From positions 496,001-560,000 of the forward strand of contig JBAMDO010000577.1 of NCBI GenBank assembly GCA_037074765.1: a stretch of DNA of 64,000 bases, written 5' to 3'. This document shows positions 40,201 to 52,925 of the stretch, one piece after another. The stretch's first letter is position 1. Each line of letters opens with the position of its first letter. The position numbers and the translations under genes are program-made. Origin of the DNA: Mansonella perstans. Taxonomy: Eukaryota > Nematoda > Chromadorea > Rhabditida > Onchocercidae. The notes below the pieces were generated by a model. That model was not told where the DNA came from and ran no database searches. It worked only from the letters and a program-made list of their open reading frames with translations.

Positions 40201-42293
40201 ATCAGAACAGAATTACTGTCATGTTTATTCATTGGCATATTGTCCACAAACATGCAAATCCTATTGTTCCAATATCAACTAATGGTATATCTTTCTTGAA
40301 GCTTAGAGTGGACATATGACCAAAACACAGAGTAAAGATTCTGACAAATATTTATTGAGAATATATTGCAGTAAAACAAAATTGGTGTGAAAAACATGAA
40401 CTGTAGAGATAGTGATGATATAGAGAGTGATATTATACAACAATGACAGGGAAAAGGTTAAATGTCATTTTGATTTTTGATTCATTTAATGGAATAAATG
40501 AAAAAGAATGTTTTACGTCTGAGAAAATAACGTTTGCCAGTGGATGGATGGTATTTTTTGTTTTTTTTTTTTTTTTTGGCATTGAGCTGTTTGATTATTA
40601 GATTACAGTTCTTGGGGACTGTTCAAGTTTCAAAATACTGTTACACTCACATTCATGGAATAAAAACTAAGTTTGTATAAATAAAATTTGTGAGATTCCA
40701 CAAAGTTATACAAATGCTTTGTACATTCCTTTCTATTAGACTGAACGATCAAATGTTTTGCTAATTCTTTCTCAATTAAATTATCATCAATGAATTTATG
40801 GAAGATATGGAATTCACTTATTTTTTCTGGAAATACTGTTGCATTTATGGAATAAAGAAGTTGTTCATTTCTCCTGTCATAAAAATATTAAGGTTTATTG
40901 GTCTATATGATGATTTCATATGAGAGTAAAAAATTTTTGATTAAAAATTGAAATTGACTAAAATACAAATGAAATATCAAAAGCAAGCAAATCAATTTAA
41001 CAAATAAAAAGTTTGCTGAGTGTTCAAATGGTAAGAAATAAGAGGATTTGGATGAAAAGTGTGACAAATTATTTGACTACTGCTTGACAGGCAAACATTA
41101 TTTATTGCCTGACGAAAGATTGAAAGGTGAAAGATGATTACATGAAGGATCTCAGCAGGAGGTGGCTACGAACTGCTTATCCTCTAACCTTCTTAGTTCA
41201 CCTTTATTTTATGAACCTGATCCGATGGGATTAATCATTAGGGGTATTTAGTAATAACATTAGTCTACTCAGGTATCATCATTTCAACATCTTCTTTAAT
41301 TATGCTGTTAAAATTCTGAACAACAATCACAGGTTCAAAGGTTAACTGGGAATTTTAGTGAAAAGAAAAGATTTCAGCATAACATAATACTGGTTGATAC
41401 TTTTCAGAAGAAAATTCTTTGAACTGAACTACGATATTATCGATCAATAATATGAAATGTTTTGGAACGAAAAAAAAGAAAGATATCAGGAGAAGAGATC
41501 AGTAATAGGAAATGAAAATTGGTCGAACAATAACTGATATAAAAATAATCAATTATTAACCTCATTGAATTGATAAATTTACTTTTTATTCTCATTTTTA
41601 CAATTTTTAAATTATAAATATATATATAGATATTATGAAACATTCATTTTCATAAACACATTACAGAAAAAGAGTCGGCTTACTGTAATCCTTGCATAAT
41701 GTAACTGTTTCTTGTATTTGACATTCAAAATTCATATAAATAACATCAACAGATATTTCTTATGATAGTACAGAAATAATTGATGTACAATGACATAGAT
41801 TTTAATAACAACGAATAGAGCTTAACCGTTCATATTCATTGAAATGATTTCAAATTAACTTAATCTGATTAGTTGTCAAATTTATGTAATGATTAGGAAT
41901 ACCGTAGAATTTATAAAATATGATAATTTAAAGAAGTAAACCATGTATGCACAAGTATTTGCACTTAATGTAAAAGTTACAGTACTTATCGATGTTTCTG
42001 CTCCAGTGTATATAGTACGGAAAAGTAATTACGAATAGCGTCATTTTCATTTTTTTTTTTCTTTTGAAAATAATGATCAGTGCCTGCAATATGTTAATGA
42101 TTAGGAATAACTACTGCAAACATCGATACAGTAAGACAGTCATCAATTTTAATGACAACTTTTTCTTTAATTCATTGAATTCGTCTCTTTCAACACTTCC
42201 CAACTGAACGGGCTTTTTATTATCAGTTCTTTGTAAAACTCATGATGAACTCAAGAACTGTCAAATTTGTGACCTGTCATTAAGCACAAAAAA

Positions 42294-42475
42294 TTTTATC
42301 AGCATCAATTCTTGAAATATAAAGAATCTTATCACCATCAATTCTTGAAATACAAAAAATCTTATCAACATCAATCTTTGAAATACAAAGAATGTTATCA
42401 CATTAGTTCTTAAATGAATCTTATTACTATCACCAATTCTTAAAATATAAACAATCTTATTACCAACAATTAATT
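42294..42475. repeat. Degenerate 33-bp minisatellite, about 5-6 copies
   Basis: Units begin at about 42294, 42327 and 42360 with a regular 33-bp period and the core TCTTATCACCATCAATTCTT; later units are shorter or longer (about 26 and 36 bp) and more diverged. All share a CTTATCA...TTCTT(G/A)AAAT layout. Confidence 0.8.
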
Positions 42476-43772
42476 CATATGCAAAATTTGTGATGGGAGG
42501 ATTGATAAATAACAGTATGATAAAATAAAATTTGCCAAATAACGATTTGTTTTATAATCGTTCTTTTTCCAAATGTTTTCTCTTCACAGTATTTGTACTT
42601 CATATTACAGAGTAGTATTAAACAGGATTAAGGCACACGTTGATCAGCTTAACTTATACCATGTCATAATTTGATGTTGAATCAAATCCGATCAGCGTTA
42701 GACCATTTTTTGTGATCCAGTTCTATAGTTGGATTTGAGTAATATGCACAAATCTATTACTAGAGAAAAGCGCGGCTGTAAAACGTACGACTGGCTGATT
42801 TTTGTCAACTAATCAAGTTGTAACAACAACTGCAATTTCATCGCAAAGCAAATTAAGAACAATAATCCCTCTGGTTTATTCGATATGAAATATTTACATC
42901 AATGCCTACATATCGCAAAAAGAAGCAGCAATTAGGCCTGTAATCTTCGAAATTTCACTTAGAAAAACAGTTGCAAAATAAAATTAAGTCACTATCAACA
43001 TATAGTAAACACCTTTTTGTCACACAATTAAATACGTGTAGCAAATAAGTGAAAATGTTTGATGAAAATATAGCGTATATAGAAAAAAAAAGCAAATAAT
43101 GAATTAAAAAGTTGAAATTCTGAAGAACAATGAAAAAAAGGACGATCTATCAACAAAATATTTCACCGGGATTTATTCTCCCAAAAAGCACTACAAGCAA
43201 ACACAACAGAAATTATGAGACAATAACAATTCGAGGTAGATGAAGTTAAAGAGGCATATTTGGTAAAAAGTCTTCTATACATATACGTCAAATTTGCCTT
43301 ATCAAACTTTTTTTATTTTGTTGCCTATATACTACAACCAATTACAACAGGCATTACCTATATTCTCGTTTGAAAAAGTGAGAAATGTTTGTTGTATTTC
43401 AACGATAAAAAATAATAGAACGATTGCAGCGCTATTAGCAACGATCAATACAGTATTCCTTAATTTTTAAGGTGAATTCATTTAACTATTTGTTACAAGC
43501 GATTTCCAGTGCTTCAAAGATTACTTCTTATCAATCTCAAGCGAAAAAAAAAATTCGAAAATTTCATCCAGAAGAACAATCAAACTAGAATTTACTATAA
43601 CAAGACTATAATATTGAAGCTGCTATCACTGGGAGAGTTTTTTTTCTTTAGAAATGCAAAATATAACAGTTCGAACATACAAATAGCATATCAACAAGAC
43701 ATAACAAATCTATTCATTTCATAGTGCTCCTAATATTTCGTATGTCATAAAAGTATATACATATTTTGTACA

Positions 43773-45580
43773 TCATGTACACGTAAGCGAGAATGCACGA
43801 CAATGTCTGCAAACTGGTACACAACAAATAGTACTTGATAAAACATCGTAGGTGTACAATGTTCCAACAATTAATGCCGAACCAAGAAACCAGCCACTGT
43901 TACCACAACCGGGACATTTCCACTCGGTATGCATGCATGTGATGCAAATTGCATGCAAATAACCAGTTCTGAAATGATATATATATTTTTTTGATTCCAT
44001 TTGGGAAGTCAGTTAACAAGAATATTTGTTTGGTTCATAACCAGAAATTCGGTGATTTTTATTTTTCTTATGAATATCACACATAAGAAACCAATAAGAT
44101 AAACTTTTTCGAAATTATTATAATTCAAAAGTTTCAATAAAATTCAAGAAAATATCATTTTGAAAGCACAGTGATATGAATTGAATTATTCACATCGTTA
44201 TAAAGGATATATATTGGTATGAAAAGGCTTGGAATTCAAGAAATGCAAACTTGCTTGGACTCAAACTTCATGCTGACCGCAGCTTTGGAGTGTTGCACCG
44301 GGGAAAGAAAGAAAGTACCATCGATGAGTGGATATCTGTCATAAACAATTAAATTACGCTCACATAAAACACACGGTACCATTCGACAGTTATGCGTTCC
44401 CAAGGCACGAAGTACAGACAGCCTTGTATCATCGCCACCTTGTGGACAGTCATCTTCCATCTGAAATTTAGCATCTGTATCCTATTCTAAACCTGCTACA
44501 CAACGATTGGTTATAATTATTCCAAAATAATTAGCCTATCCTAAAAAATTTTTAATGAACGGAATTAGACTTAAAAACTTACCATAAAATTTATCGATAA
44601 AATTATCTTAATTAAAGAAACAAAACTGATAGAAAATAGATTCAAACCTTTATATGAAAACCGTTCAAGCGTGCGCGTGGTAATGCTTCTTTAACATATC
44701 GCATATCTTTTCTTCTTTCGAAAATGGAACCCGTTTTTCGAACCTGCAAAAATAAAACAACAAAAGGAATAACGAACATCTGAAAAATTGTCCGGTAACC
44801 TGTCATAAAACATCATTATAATAATTTATGCTTTAAGCATGCTTATTATTATTTTGATTTATATATCAACTGCAACAACATATATGCTGGCTGACATGTC
44901 TATGTAAGTATAAACTACCATGAAGTGATGTGTATGATTCTTTTGAGAAAATGATACGAAATGATGGTTTTATGAAGTTTTAGGAACTCGCACAAACTGT
45001 TCAACAATTTTTCTTTAATCATTTATGTAGAATTCGTTTCTTTCCTATTATCTTCGCTGCTGAATGCGTAAATTAGGTCCATCAGAAAAAAGAAAAACCA
45101 AAGCCTTTGGTTTTGCCAGTCAACATTTCACACTATATCATCTTTCAACAGAAAACACTACGCCAATAAAACCACTTTGAATTTTTTACATAATTACTTT
45201 CAATACTGAAAATGGATTTTTCAAATTTTCGCAAAACGTTTTGATTGATTTTTAAAATCAGTCCGTAAAAAATCATGTTAGAAAATATTTTTAAATCATT
45301 TTCATCTTTATCTCGTACTTTCTATTACTATTTTTTTACAGTTTGCTTGAACTTTCTTAGGCAAAGTGTTGAGTATTTGCGAATAAAACATATGGATTCT
45401 CACTTGTTCATCTTCAAAAAAATTATATTTTTCGCCATTTTTTTTAGCCAAAGCATTCGTTAAAGCTGAGCGTATTTTCGGATCGTTCCCAACAGAGTCT
45501 TCTCGCACCTCTCGTACGACTGCTTTTTCTTCACTTGAACCAATCTGGTTCCGATATTCCGTCTTTGGCGTTTCGAAAAT
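43773..45580 (-). CDS. heca: Headcase (HECA) homologue, 5' end not found
   Basis: Headcase proteins are cytoplasmic/nuclear growth and differentiation regulators, first described in Drosophila imaginal cells; the molecular activity is not settled. Exons on the minus strand: 45580-45404, 44743-44648, 44460-44255 and 43968-43773, joining to 224 aa plus a missing N terminus. Recognised blocks are ARLNGFHIKMEDD, PCVLCERNLIVYDRYPLIDG followed by TFFLSP, LHAICITCMHTEWKCPGC and LGSALIVGTLYTYDVLSSTI, which match the conserved C-terminal region of headcase in order. The cysteine pairs suggest zinc binding. The first exon (45580-45404) is assigned by phase and position only; it has no in-frame ATG, so a further upstream exon must exist. 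The N-terminal Cys/His region known from fly and human was not found. Exons three and four join in frame only if the intron uses a GC donor. The protein ends soon after CRHC, shorter than vertebrate relatives. Confidence 0.82.
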
Positions 45581-48200
45581 CTACAAAATATATCCATCAC
45601 TTTTACTTTTAAGACCGGAATTACGAATATCATAAATAGTCTATTTGAGGAAGTCCAAAAAATTTTGATGGAATCAACATTTGATAAACATAAGACTTTT
45701 TCAGCTTGATTCAAACTTGCTGTTTCTAATAAAATGATCCCAAACTTCCTCCCAACTTTTCATACAAGGCCAAATTCGATTCCAGTCCAATAAATAACTT
45801 ACTTCGATTTAGAAATTTAGCTAGAAAACAAGCATGCACAATAGAATGTGCTTGATGAAAGTTAAAATGCACGATTTTCCCTTTCTCCACCTATTTTGTG
45901 TATTGGCAGGGATGCTGATAAATAAATAGACAAACAGATAGACATAAAAAGCCTAAAGGGAAAGCGCTGTTGGCTGCCTACCCAGTCCTTCCGTCATCTT
46001 TTTCTACACAATAGCATTCATTCATAAATTGCTCTTACAGTTGCTTTCTCGCTTAGGCTTTTTATTTTCCAATAAGGCCATAGATAAAAAGTATGCGACC
46101 CTTAAGTTGTCAACAACTATTCGAACAAACGATTAATATTGTCTTTGTTGCTTCCGTGAACAAAGTTTGCAGCAATTCAAACTTAATAAAATTAAAGATG
46201 CTTCTTTCTCATAGCCTATCTGCATTGCTTACGTATTTGTACACTTGTTTGCTTCCCTTGCCTATCATGTTGTGTTGGGCCTTCAACCGTTAATTCGAAA
46301 CTTCAACCATTAATTCGAATCATAAATTTCAAATTACAAAATATCTACCTAAAAGCGAACAAACAAACAAATAAACAAACGAAAAGCAAACATATCGATA
46401 GAATCGAAAGTAATACGATAATTTCGAAAAACTTTCGCTTATAAACTTGGAAATAACTGGTAATGGATAGGCCTCAGCAGATTCAGTACATTTTGATTAT
46501 AGAACTCACTGGAATATGACATACTAATGAGGGTTAGGATCGATCAGTATAAATCGAATCAAATTATTAGTTATCTTCATCTTGTTATTAATGAGCAATT
46601 AAAAAGAAGTTAGAAGGAAAAATTCTATGTCAAATAATTATTTATTAATATATTCTGGAAAAAAACAATTCTGGCGGATAAGGGAATAATATCACTCAAT
46701 TATTGTATAGTAGCCTTTCAGTTCCTTTCACACTTCATAATACGAGTGAATTGAAGATTTGAAAGATTTTTTAAAAAATTCACTTAAAGAAAAAAAGATC
46801 TCATGATTATAAGATGACTGATGTGGCAGCTTAAATGGAAACTGGAAAACGTTATCCATTTATAATTAAGTCAAAAAATTCAATATTCAGCTGTTAATCC
46901 GTCTTTTTCCACGTCTCAGAAGCTGCCTTAGATTAAAAAAAAAAAACAACACTCCACTTATCAAAAGTTGACTTTTTATTTAAATATGCAACCTGCGATT
47001 TCTCTTTGTGAAAAAAATTTCATACAAACAAAAAATATATGTAGTCAAAACTCTTTTTGTCAACAACAACTTATTCATTGTGCAAAACAAGAAGAAAAAA
47101 AACTTTTTTTCGAAACTTAATTTTAAATTTTAAATTTTTCCAGAAATATTGTTATCATAGACGGAATAGAAAAAATGAAAATATTTGTAGTTTATAACCT
47201 CAAGAAACATCAGCTAAAATATTCATTTAAATGAGCTAACAAACGAAATATTGATCAAAATATAGAGAAATTTCTGTAAGGGTAAAAAGTATAATTTCAA
47301 TTCCTTATTATGACGAAAACAACCAGTGACAAATGATAAACGGAAATATTGAATGGAAGAACGGAAAGTTTCAAGTGTTACTCAAAAATTGTTTCAATTT
47401 TGTTTTCAATCTAAAATGATAGCAGTGATATGCACACACAAAGAAACCAATGTTTTCTTTTGGTACTTCCCAGGAATTCTCTTTTCAACTGCGATTTTTT
47501 ATTTTTGTAAAAGAAATAAATCACGAAAACAGGAAATAATAATGTTACTATGTCAGAGGAAAAGAAAAAGAAATTTTATGAAAGTCAACACTAACCATAA
47601 CCTTTTCGTGATTATAACTGATCTTGTGCTTCTTCAAAATCCCGCAAAACGGGAGCAAATACTAGATCGATATGCTACTAATAAGCCGCTCCTTTTTGAA
47701 TTCTTTTTTTAAAATTCTAAAAAAATGAATTCAATTGCCGTAATTTTTCCATATTTTTAAAATTTGCATATTATTTATTGAAAAATTGCCTATTACGAAT
47801 ATATTATAAAAGTATTTCGTTGTCATTTGGTTATTTTATTTTTATAAAGTATTATTTGTAATTAGCAAATAATTGCTTAATTATAATCTAAATTAATTAA
47901 TAAATTAATGATAAAATACCTGAATAAGATTGTAATCATTTCAAATACATCTGAAAAAAAAAAAAAAAAAAAAAAAATTTCAAATTTTGTTCATCACAAC
48001 AATTTAATTCAATATGTGTGTTAATTTCAAGATCTCTTTCATCCTAAAAGATATCATAAAACTGACACTGATATAAGTGTGACTGAAGCGATGTTTATAT
48101 ATCAAATCATTTAATACTACTACAATCTAACAATTCTTTCAAATTGTTCTATGATCCAAAATCATTGCCTATTTCCAGGCAATATAGGAAGTTAGGATAC

Positions 48201-48262
48201 ACGTACATACATACACACAAATAGATAGATAGACAGACAGACAGACAGGGAGACAGACAAAC
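48201..48262. repeat. CATA / GATA / GACA simple repeat
   Basis: Successive short runs of ACAT, GATA and GACA tetranucleotides with minor interruptions. Confidence 0.85.
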
Positions 48263-48428
48263 GTGTATATATATGATATATAAATGCACTCACCATTTTA
48301 TTAATCAAAACAACATGGAGAAAGGAAAAAGTTTTAAATTCAAAAAAATAGTGTAGAGAGGGAGGAGATAGGTACTTAATGTGAAGCTATCTATCTGCCT
48401 TTTAGGCAGTAAATATAAACAAGTAATA

Positions 48429-48552
48429 GGGGCGGGCCACGGGGACAAGGACCAACCATTTTCTTTAACTACCTGATACACTCACAATAAAGAAGCTGAC
48501 TTTATCAGGTCCCTCTCTAGGTTAGTTAAAAAAAAAAAAAAAAAAAAAAAAA
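48429..48552. repeat. GC-rich block, inverted repeat and poly(A) run
   Basis: A GC-rich island (48429-48450) precedes two inverted-repeat arms, TTAACTACCTGATA (48465-48478) and TATCAGGT (48503-48510) with GGTTAGTTAA (48520-48529), followed by a run of about 25 A. The layout (structured body then A tail) resembles a retroposed small RNA, but I could not identify a source or a target-site duplication. Confidence 0.35.
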
Positions 48553-48674
48553 TTGGTTAGGTGGGTTAGTTAGGGTTGGCAAAATGATGATGAATGTTAG
48601 GATACGTAGAGAGAAATATCAAAACATCTTTTCTTCAGCTTACTCTACAATTTCGCCGAAAAAATACTTAAAAA

Positions 48675-48788
48675 TACATACACGCATAAATACATGCATA
48701 TAAATAGACGGACAGACAGACACAGACACACAACATACATACACATACACACATACACACACACACACACACAGACACATACATATAG
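48675..48788. repeat. CA-rich imperfect microsatellite
   Basis: Mixed ACAT, GACA and (CA)n runs. The overlapping open frames on both strands (48640-48888) are products of the repeat. Confidence 0.9.
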
Positions 48789-50277
48789 AACAAGCACAGC
48801 ATACATGTGCTTGCTTACATGTGATATAATATTTGGGTGCCAAGAAGAAAAAAATAATAAACATTATAAATTAAGGGAGGATCAATAACAATGCATTTTA
48901 CCAGATGTTAATTACTGTTAATTAGTCTTAACATTATCAGTAATAGCAATATAAAAAGCATTTATCATAATTTTATATGTCCAAAAATTTAAAAATGAAA
49001 TGAATAATTTTAAGAAAGAAAGTAAATTGAAATTTGAATTAATTCCATCTTTTTTTTTACTTTCACTAAACTCCAATTAGTAACATCATCTAAACAATTA
49101 CAGATAAATTTGAAATGTAGTTGATTAAATTAGATTTACTAGAAATAATAGATTAAATTTGAGTTAATGTTAAAAATGCATTAATTATTACAAGTTGTCA
49201 GTTAAATGCCATTTCAAGATGTATTCTAGGTGAATCAAAAAATTAATCCCTACAATATATTTTCATATTAACCACTTTATCAAGAGGTTTTCCTGTATTT
49301 AAAATTAACTTGAATATCAGCGATCAGAGATCAGCTGATCAACTGAATTTGACAAGCAGCATTTATTTAGGACCAGAAATGAATCTTGATAACTTTGCAA
49401 AACATATTCTAGAGAATGTTTTTCTCGTCTCTCCTACTCATTTGCCAGTCCTTTCTATTTGTTATTCTTTGGAATGAAATATTTTAATTATTGATATTCT
49501 ATGTCTTCTCATTTCATTGCTAATTTCAATTTATAATTTTTTGCGTGCTTTTCAGGCAAAAGATCTGTCCAATTAGAAAAAAAAGTTTATTTAGGATTAC
49601 AAGGAAAATTCATGTAGAATGACATGGAATAAATTGTGTCGTTAAACATAGCATGGAAAAAAAATATATATATATATATATCTATACATATCACAAATGA
49701 ATTTTAAACAGTAAAGGCTTATAGAGACCCAGCATTTCATTCAAGTTTAAATGACTTGTAGTTATCGCTGTAAAGTTTAACCTTTATCAAAACTTAGCTT
49801 AATTAACTCTTAAACTTTTTCAGCTTTCAGCTTATTTTAGCTTATTAGTTCTTAGAAAAGAATAAAGATATTCTCTGCTAAAATTATGCAACTGTTCTCC
49901 TGGCAAATTAAATAGTAATGCTGAGAAAATACAGAATTATGATAGAAAAAATCAAAAGCATATTTCAGATTTAAATAACTATTGTCACATGCTCATATAA
50001 AAGATAATAATTTTTCACTTTAAATATGCCGCTTCTTTTACAGAAAAAACTGGGCTCATTTAGAGAAAAATGAGTAGCCGAAAAGTAGAATTCGAATTAT
50101 CCTTCTTTTTACTCGCACAGAAACTCAAACTTAATGGAGTTTTAAAGCAAGCAATGAAACAAAGGATTTTTAGTGAAATCAATGAGCAGTGTACAGTTAT
50201 AAAATCTGCAAGATAGCTATTTTAAATAAACCATCAGTAATAGCAGTTCAAAGAAATGAAAGGACACAAACACTTAT

Positions 50278-52925
50278 TCAAGCTGAATTAAGTAATTCAG
50301 TTATTTCCTCTTCCCACTGTTCATCTGTTTTATTTGTCTGATTACTTACAAGTTCATAATCATTTAAAGAATTTATCAATTCTCGTTCCAAGTCTTCTTC
50401 AATACCTGAAAAATTGATTTTAAACGAAATGTGAAAAGACGGTATACTACCAAGTCATAAGCTTCAAATAAGCTGACAGTCGCGTAATTAGTACAATAGT
50501 GTAAATATAAAGAGTACGTAAGCGTATACGTATACGTAAACCTATTACATGCGAATCAAATTGGAAATATATTAACAAGAAATCTTTTTCGAAATTAGTT
50601 TTAGTCGAAAATGACAAAAAATTACAACCAAAAAATCGATGGAAACAAACTTTCTTGGGTAACGCTGACAATATTTTCGGTAATTTCGCGCAGCCTTTTA
50701 TTCTTCGTTTCACCATCTTCATTTTCAGTTTCATTCTGCTCTTTCATGCTAGTTTCCAAAGTTTTATTTCCTTTGCTTATTTCCATCTTTCCTTCTTCTG
50801 CCCTTTCCTCTTTTAAAGCAGACGATTTTACACTTTGACCTTGTTCTAAAGCTCTTGAAAAAACCGGAACGGAACGGGAAACCGGTGAACCGTTTGCTTC
50901 TAAAGCTGCCTGTTGCACCAGTGAAACACGATAGAAGTAATTTCTCCAAAAGCGTTCTTCATTCAGTCTATAATAAACTTTGCAGCCTAAAAATTAGAGA
51001 ATCTTTGAGCAGTCCTCATTTTACTTACACAAAAAATGATTTAATACACAAAAAACTTACATAAACTTACTTACACAAAAAATGATATAATTTTTAGTAA
51101 TGGTTTTATCGGTAAATGATTTATATCCGCCAAAGTAAATAAGATAGACAAAACTTTCAAGTTTTTTGAAACATATATCACAATATTAAATATAAAATTT
51201 AGCAAACTAATATTAAACAATCAAAATCACTTATGAATTCTGATCAATGTCTTTCAATTGCTGAAAACGAATAAAGAAACGAATACTTTTTAGGGACAAG
51301 CTGGAATCTAATTTTTCTTAAATTTGGATCTTCTTCGAGTAAGGCAGTTGCCACTGACTGCATCTGTTTGAAATTAAAATTCGTCTCTGATGGTGGATCA
51401 CGAGTAAAATTTCGAGTATCCTACAAGCAACAAAAATATAAGAAAAACTTCCAGACGTTTAAAGTGCAGAAAAACATTAACCAGATCTCACATAATGGAG
51501 AGGTGACAGCATCGGCTATAACAAAAGATTTGAGATAATGAAATTTAAATTCAATGTAAAGGTACATGCGATCTTGCAACTAATATCCATAATTTTGTTA
51601 TTTTACAAGCTAAGCGCAAATTATGATTATGCTTGGAAAATTGAAATAACAATAATGATAATACAACTAATCTACTCGCCAATGGTAACATTTCAATAAC
51701 ATTTAAGGAGGCGATCTTTCGAAAAATTTAAAACATATTTCAATTTCACTCAAAACACAAATTAAATAGTTTAATATAAAGAATTACCAATGAGAGTGAC
51801 AAAATATGCTTTTTAGCAACCCATTCATCCGGTAGATCAGACCATGGCAGTACATATGCTGTCAATTTATTTGCATTTATTTCGTCTTTGAATTTCGCTT
51901 GCTCTTTATCCAAATCACCAATTATTGTCTGCAAAAATAATGAATCACAATGGAGATAGTGAAACAATTGTTAATGAAAGAAGCTTAGCTGAGTTTTCGT
52001 AACCAATGCTCAATAAGATTTGATCAAAAAATGACCGATTGAGCTCAAAGAGACATTTCATATTTTAATTCACATGTCAAAAATATCAAAGAACAGGAGA
52101 TTTTTGGCAATGCAGCAACAAGCAGGAGAAAATATAGCCAAATTTAAAACTATACTATCTATTAACAATATATTTAAGTTTAACCTTTTCAGTGACAACA
52201 TTTTGCAGTTTTTTCGCGGTTTCTTCAGCGGTTATTGCAGCCTTTGTTGTTGCTTCCTTTGCCAAAGAAAGGAAAGAATCTATAAATGACGGAAGATGAG
52301 ATTTACGTATCGAATGTAGTAGATATTTAATTCCTCAATTTCATTTCCTTTAAATAGTTAGATAGATTTATATTTAGAACACTTCAACAAACTTACAATG
52401 AATCCCCTCGATTTGCTGGCCTTCATAAATTTTACAAAATATTTTTCATATTACAATCATTCAATGTGATATGATTTTGATAAGCAACAAAATCAATCTA
52501 TCGTGTAACTAACGAAGCTTGAAGATTTTGATAGAATAATTACCGAAGGAAGCCTATAACAACATGATAATGCCATGAATCTGAATGCAAGAAAAATTCT
52601 TACTTGCATATTTCTTTGCAGCTTCAACAGTTGCAGTAGCATTAATTTCAAGTTTGCTTCGATTTAATTCATCAACATTTCGCTTATCACCACTTTCTAG
52701 TTCCATTGTTAAGCCATTGTTCGATGAGACATTTTCTTTATTTTCTACTTCTTCTAAGTTAGTAGCTTTTTCCTCAGTTTCTGCTTTAATGCATATTTCC
52801 TCTGATACAGCACCATCCAAGATCTTTTCCAACTCAGTGTTGTCCTCCGCTGGTATATACACCATATCGGAGATTTTTTTAGTGACCTCTTTTGCTTGTT
52901 GCATCCATGACGTGATGCTGTTCAT
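50278..52925 (-). CDS. SYAP1: SYAP1-like BSD-domain protein
   Basis: SYAP1 (Drosophila Sap47) is a cytoplasmic and synaptic BSD-domain protein; in mammals it has been linked to Akt phosphorylation by mTORC2. Exons on the minus strand: 52925-52604, 52279-52185, 51928-51788, 51420-51287, 50967-50651 and 50405-50278, all in phase, 378 aa (human about 350). The helical acidic N-terminal part begins MNSITSWMQQAKEVTKKI. TIIGDLDKEQAKF and the motif DTRNFTRDPP lead into the BSD domain (about aa 187-247), with LLEEDPNLRKIRFQLVP and the diagnostic ERFWRNYFYRVSL. The C terminus DLERELINSLNDYELV and QWEEEITELL matches the SYAP1 tail closely. A long acidic linker (about aa 250-335) is low in complexity. 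The start ATG follows a T-rich tract ending CAAAG that may be a splice-leader acceptor; an additional upstream exon is not excluded. Confidence 0.93.

Larger units (their letters stand above)
34741..43771. other. Gene-free stretch upstream of Islet
   Basis: About 9 kb between the Islet 5' region and the 3' end of the headcase homologue. The frames present are short, low in complexity or without motifs (for example His-rich at 35563-35784, caused by a GAT repeat). It should contain the Islet promoter and perhaps a 5' non-coding or first coding exon, but I could not locate one. An AATAAA on the minus strand at 43172-43177 and another at 43312-43317 could serve headcase. Confidence 0.5.
45581..50277. 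other. Stretch between headcase and SYAP1
   Basis: About 4.7 kb. It should contain the upstream exon or exons of the headcase homologue, but I could not identify them. The 119-codon plus-strand frame at 47353-47712 has no recognisable motif. The region also contains poly(A) runs (47954-47977 and about 48528-48552) and tetranucleotide-like GATA/GACA and CA repeats. Confidence 0.5.

Noticed and set aside
47353..47712. 119-codon plus-strand open frame
   Set aside because: No family resemblance, no splice-compatible exons and opposite strand to all genes in this part.
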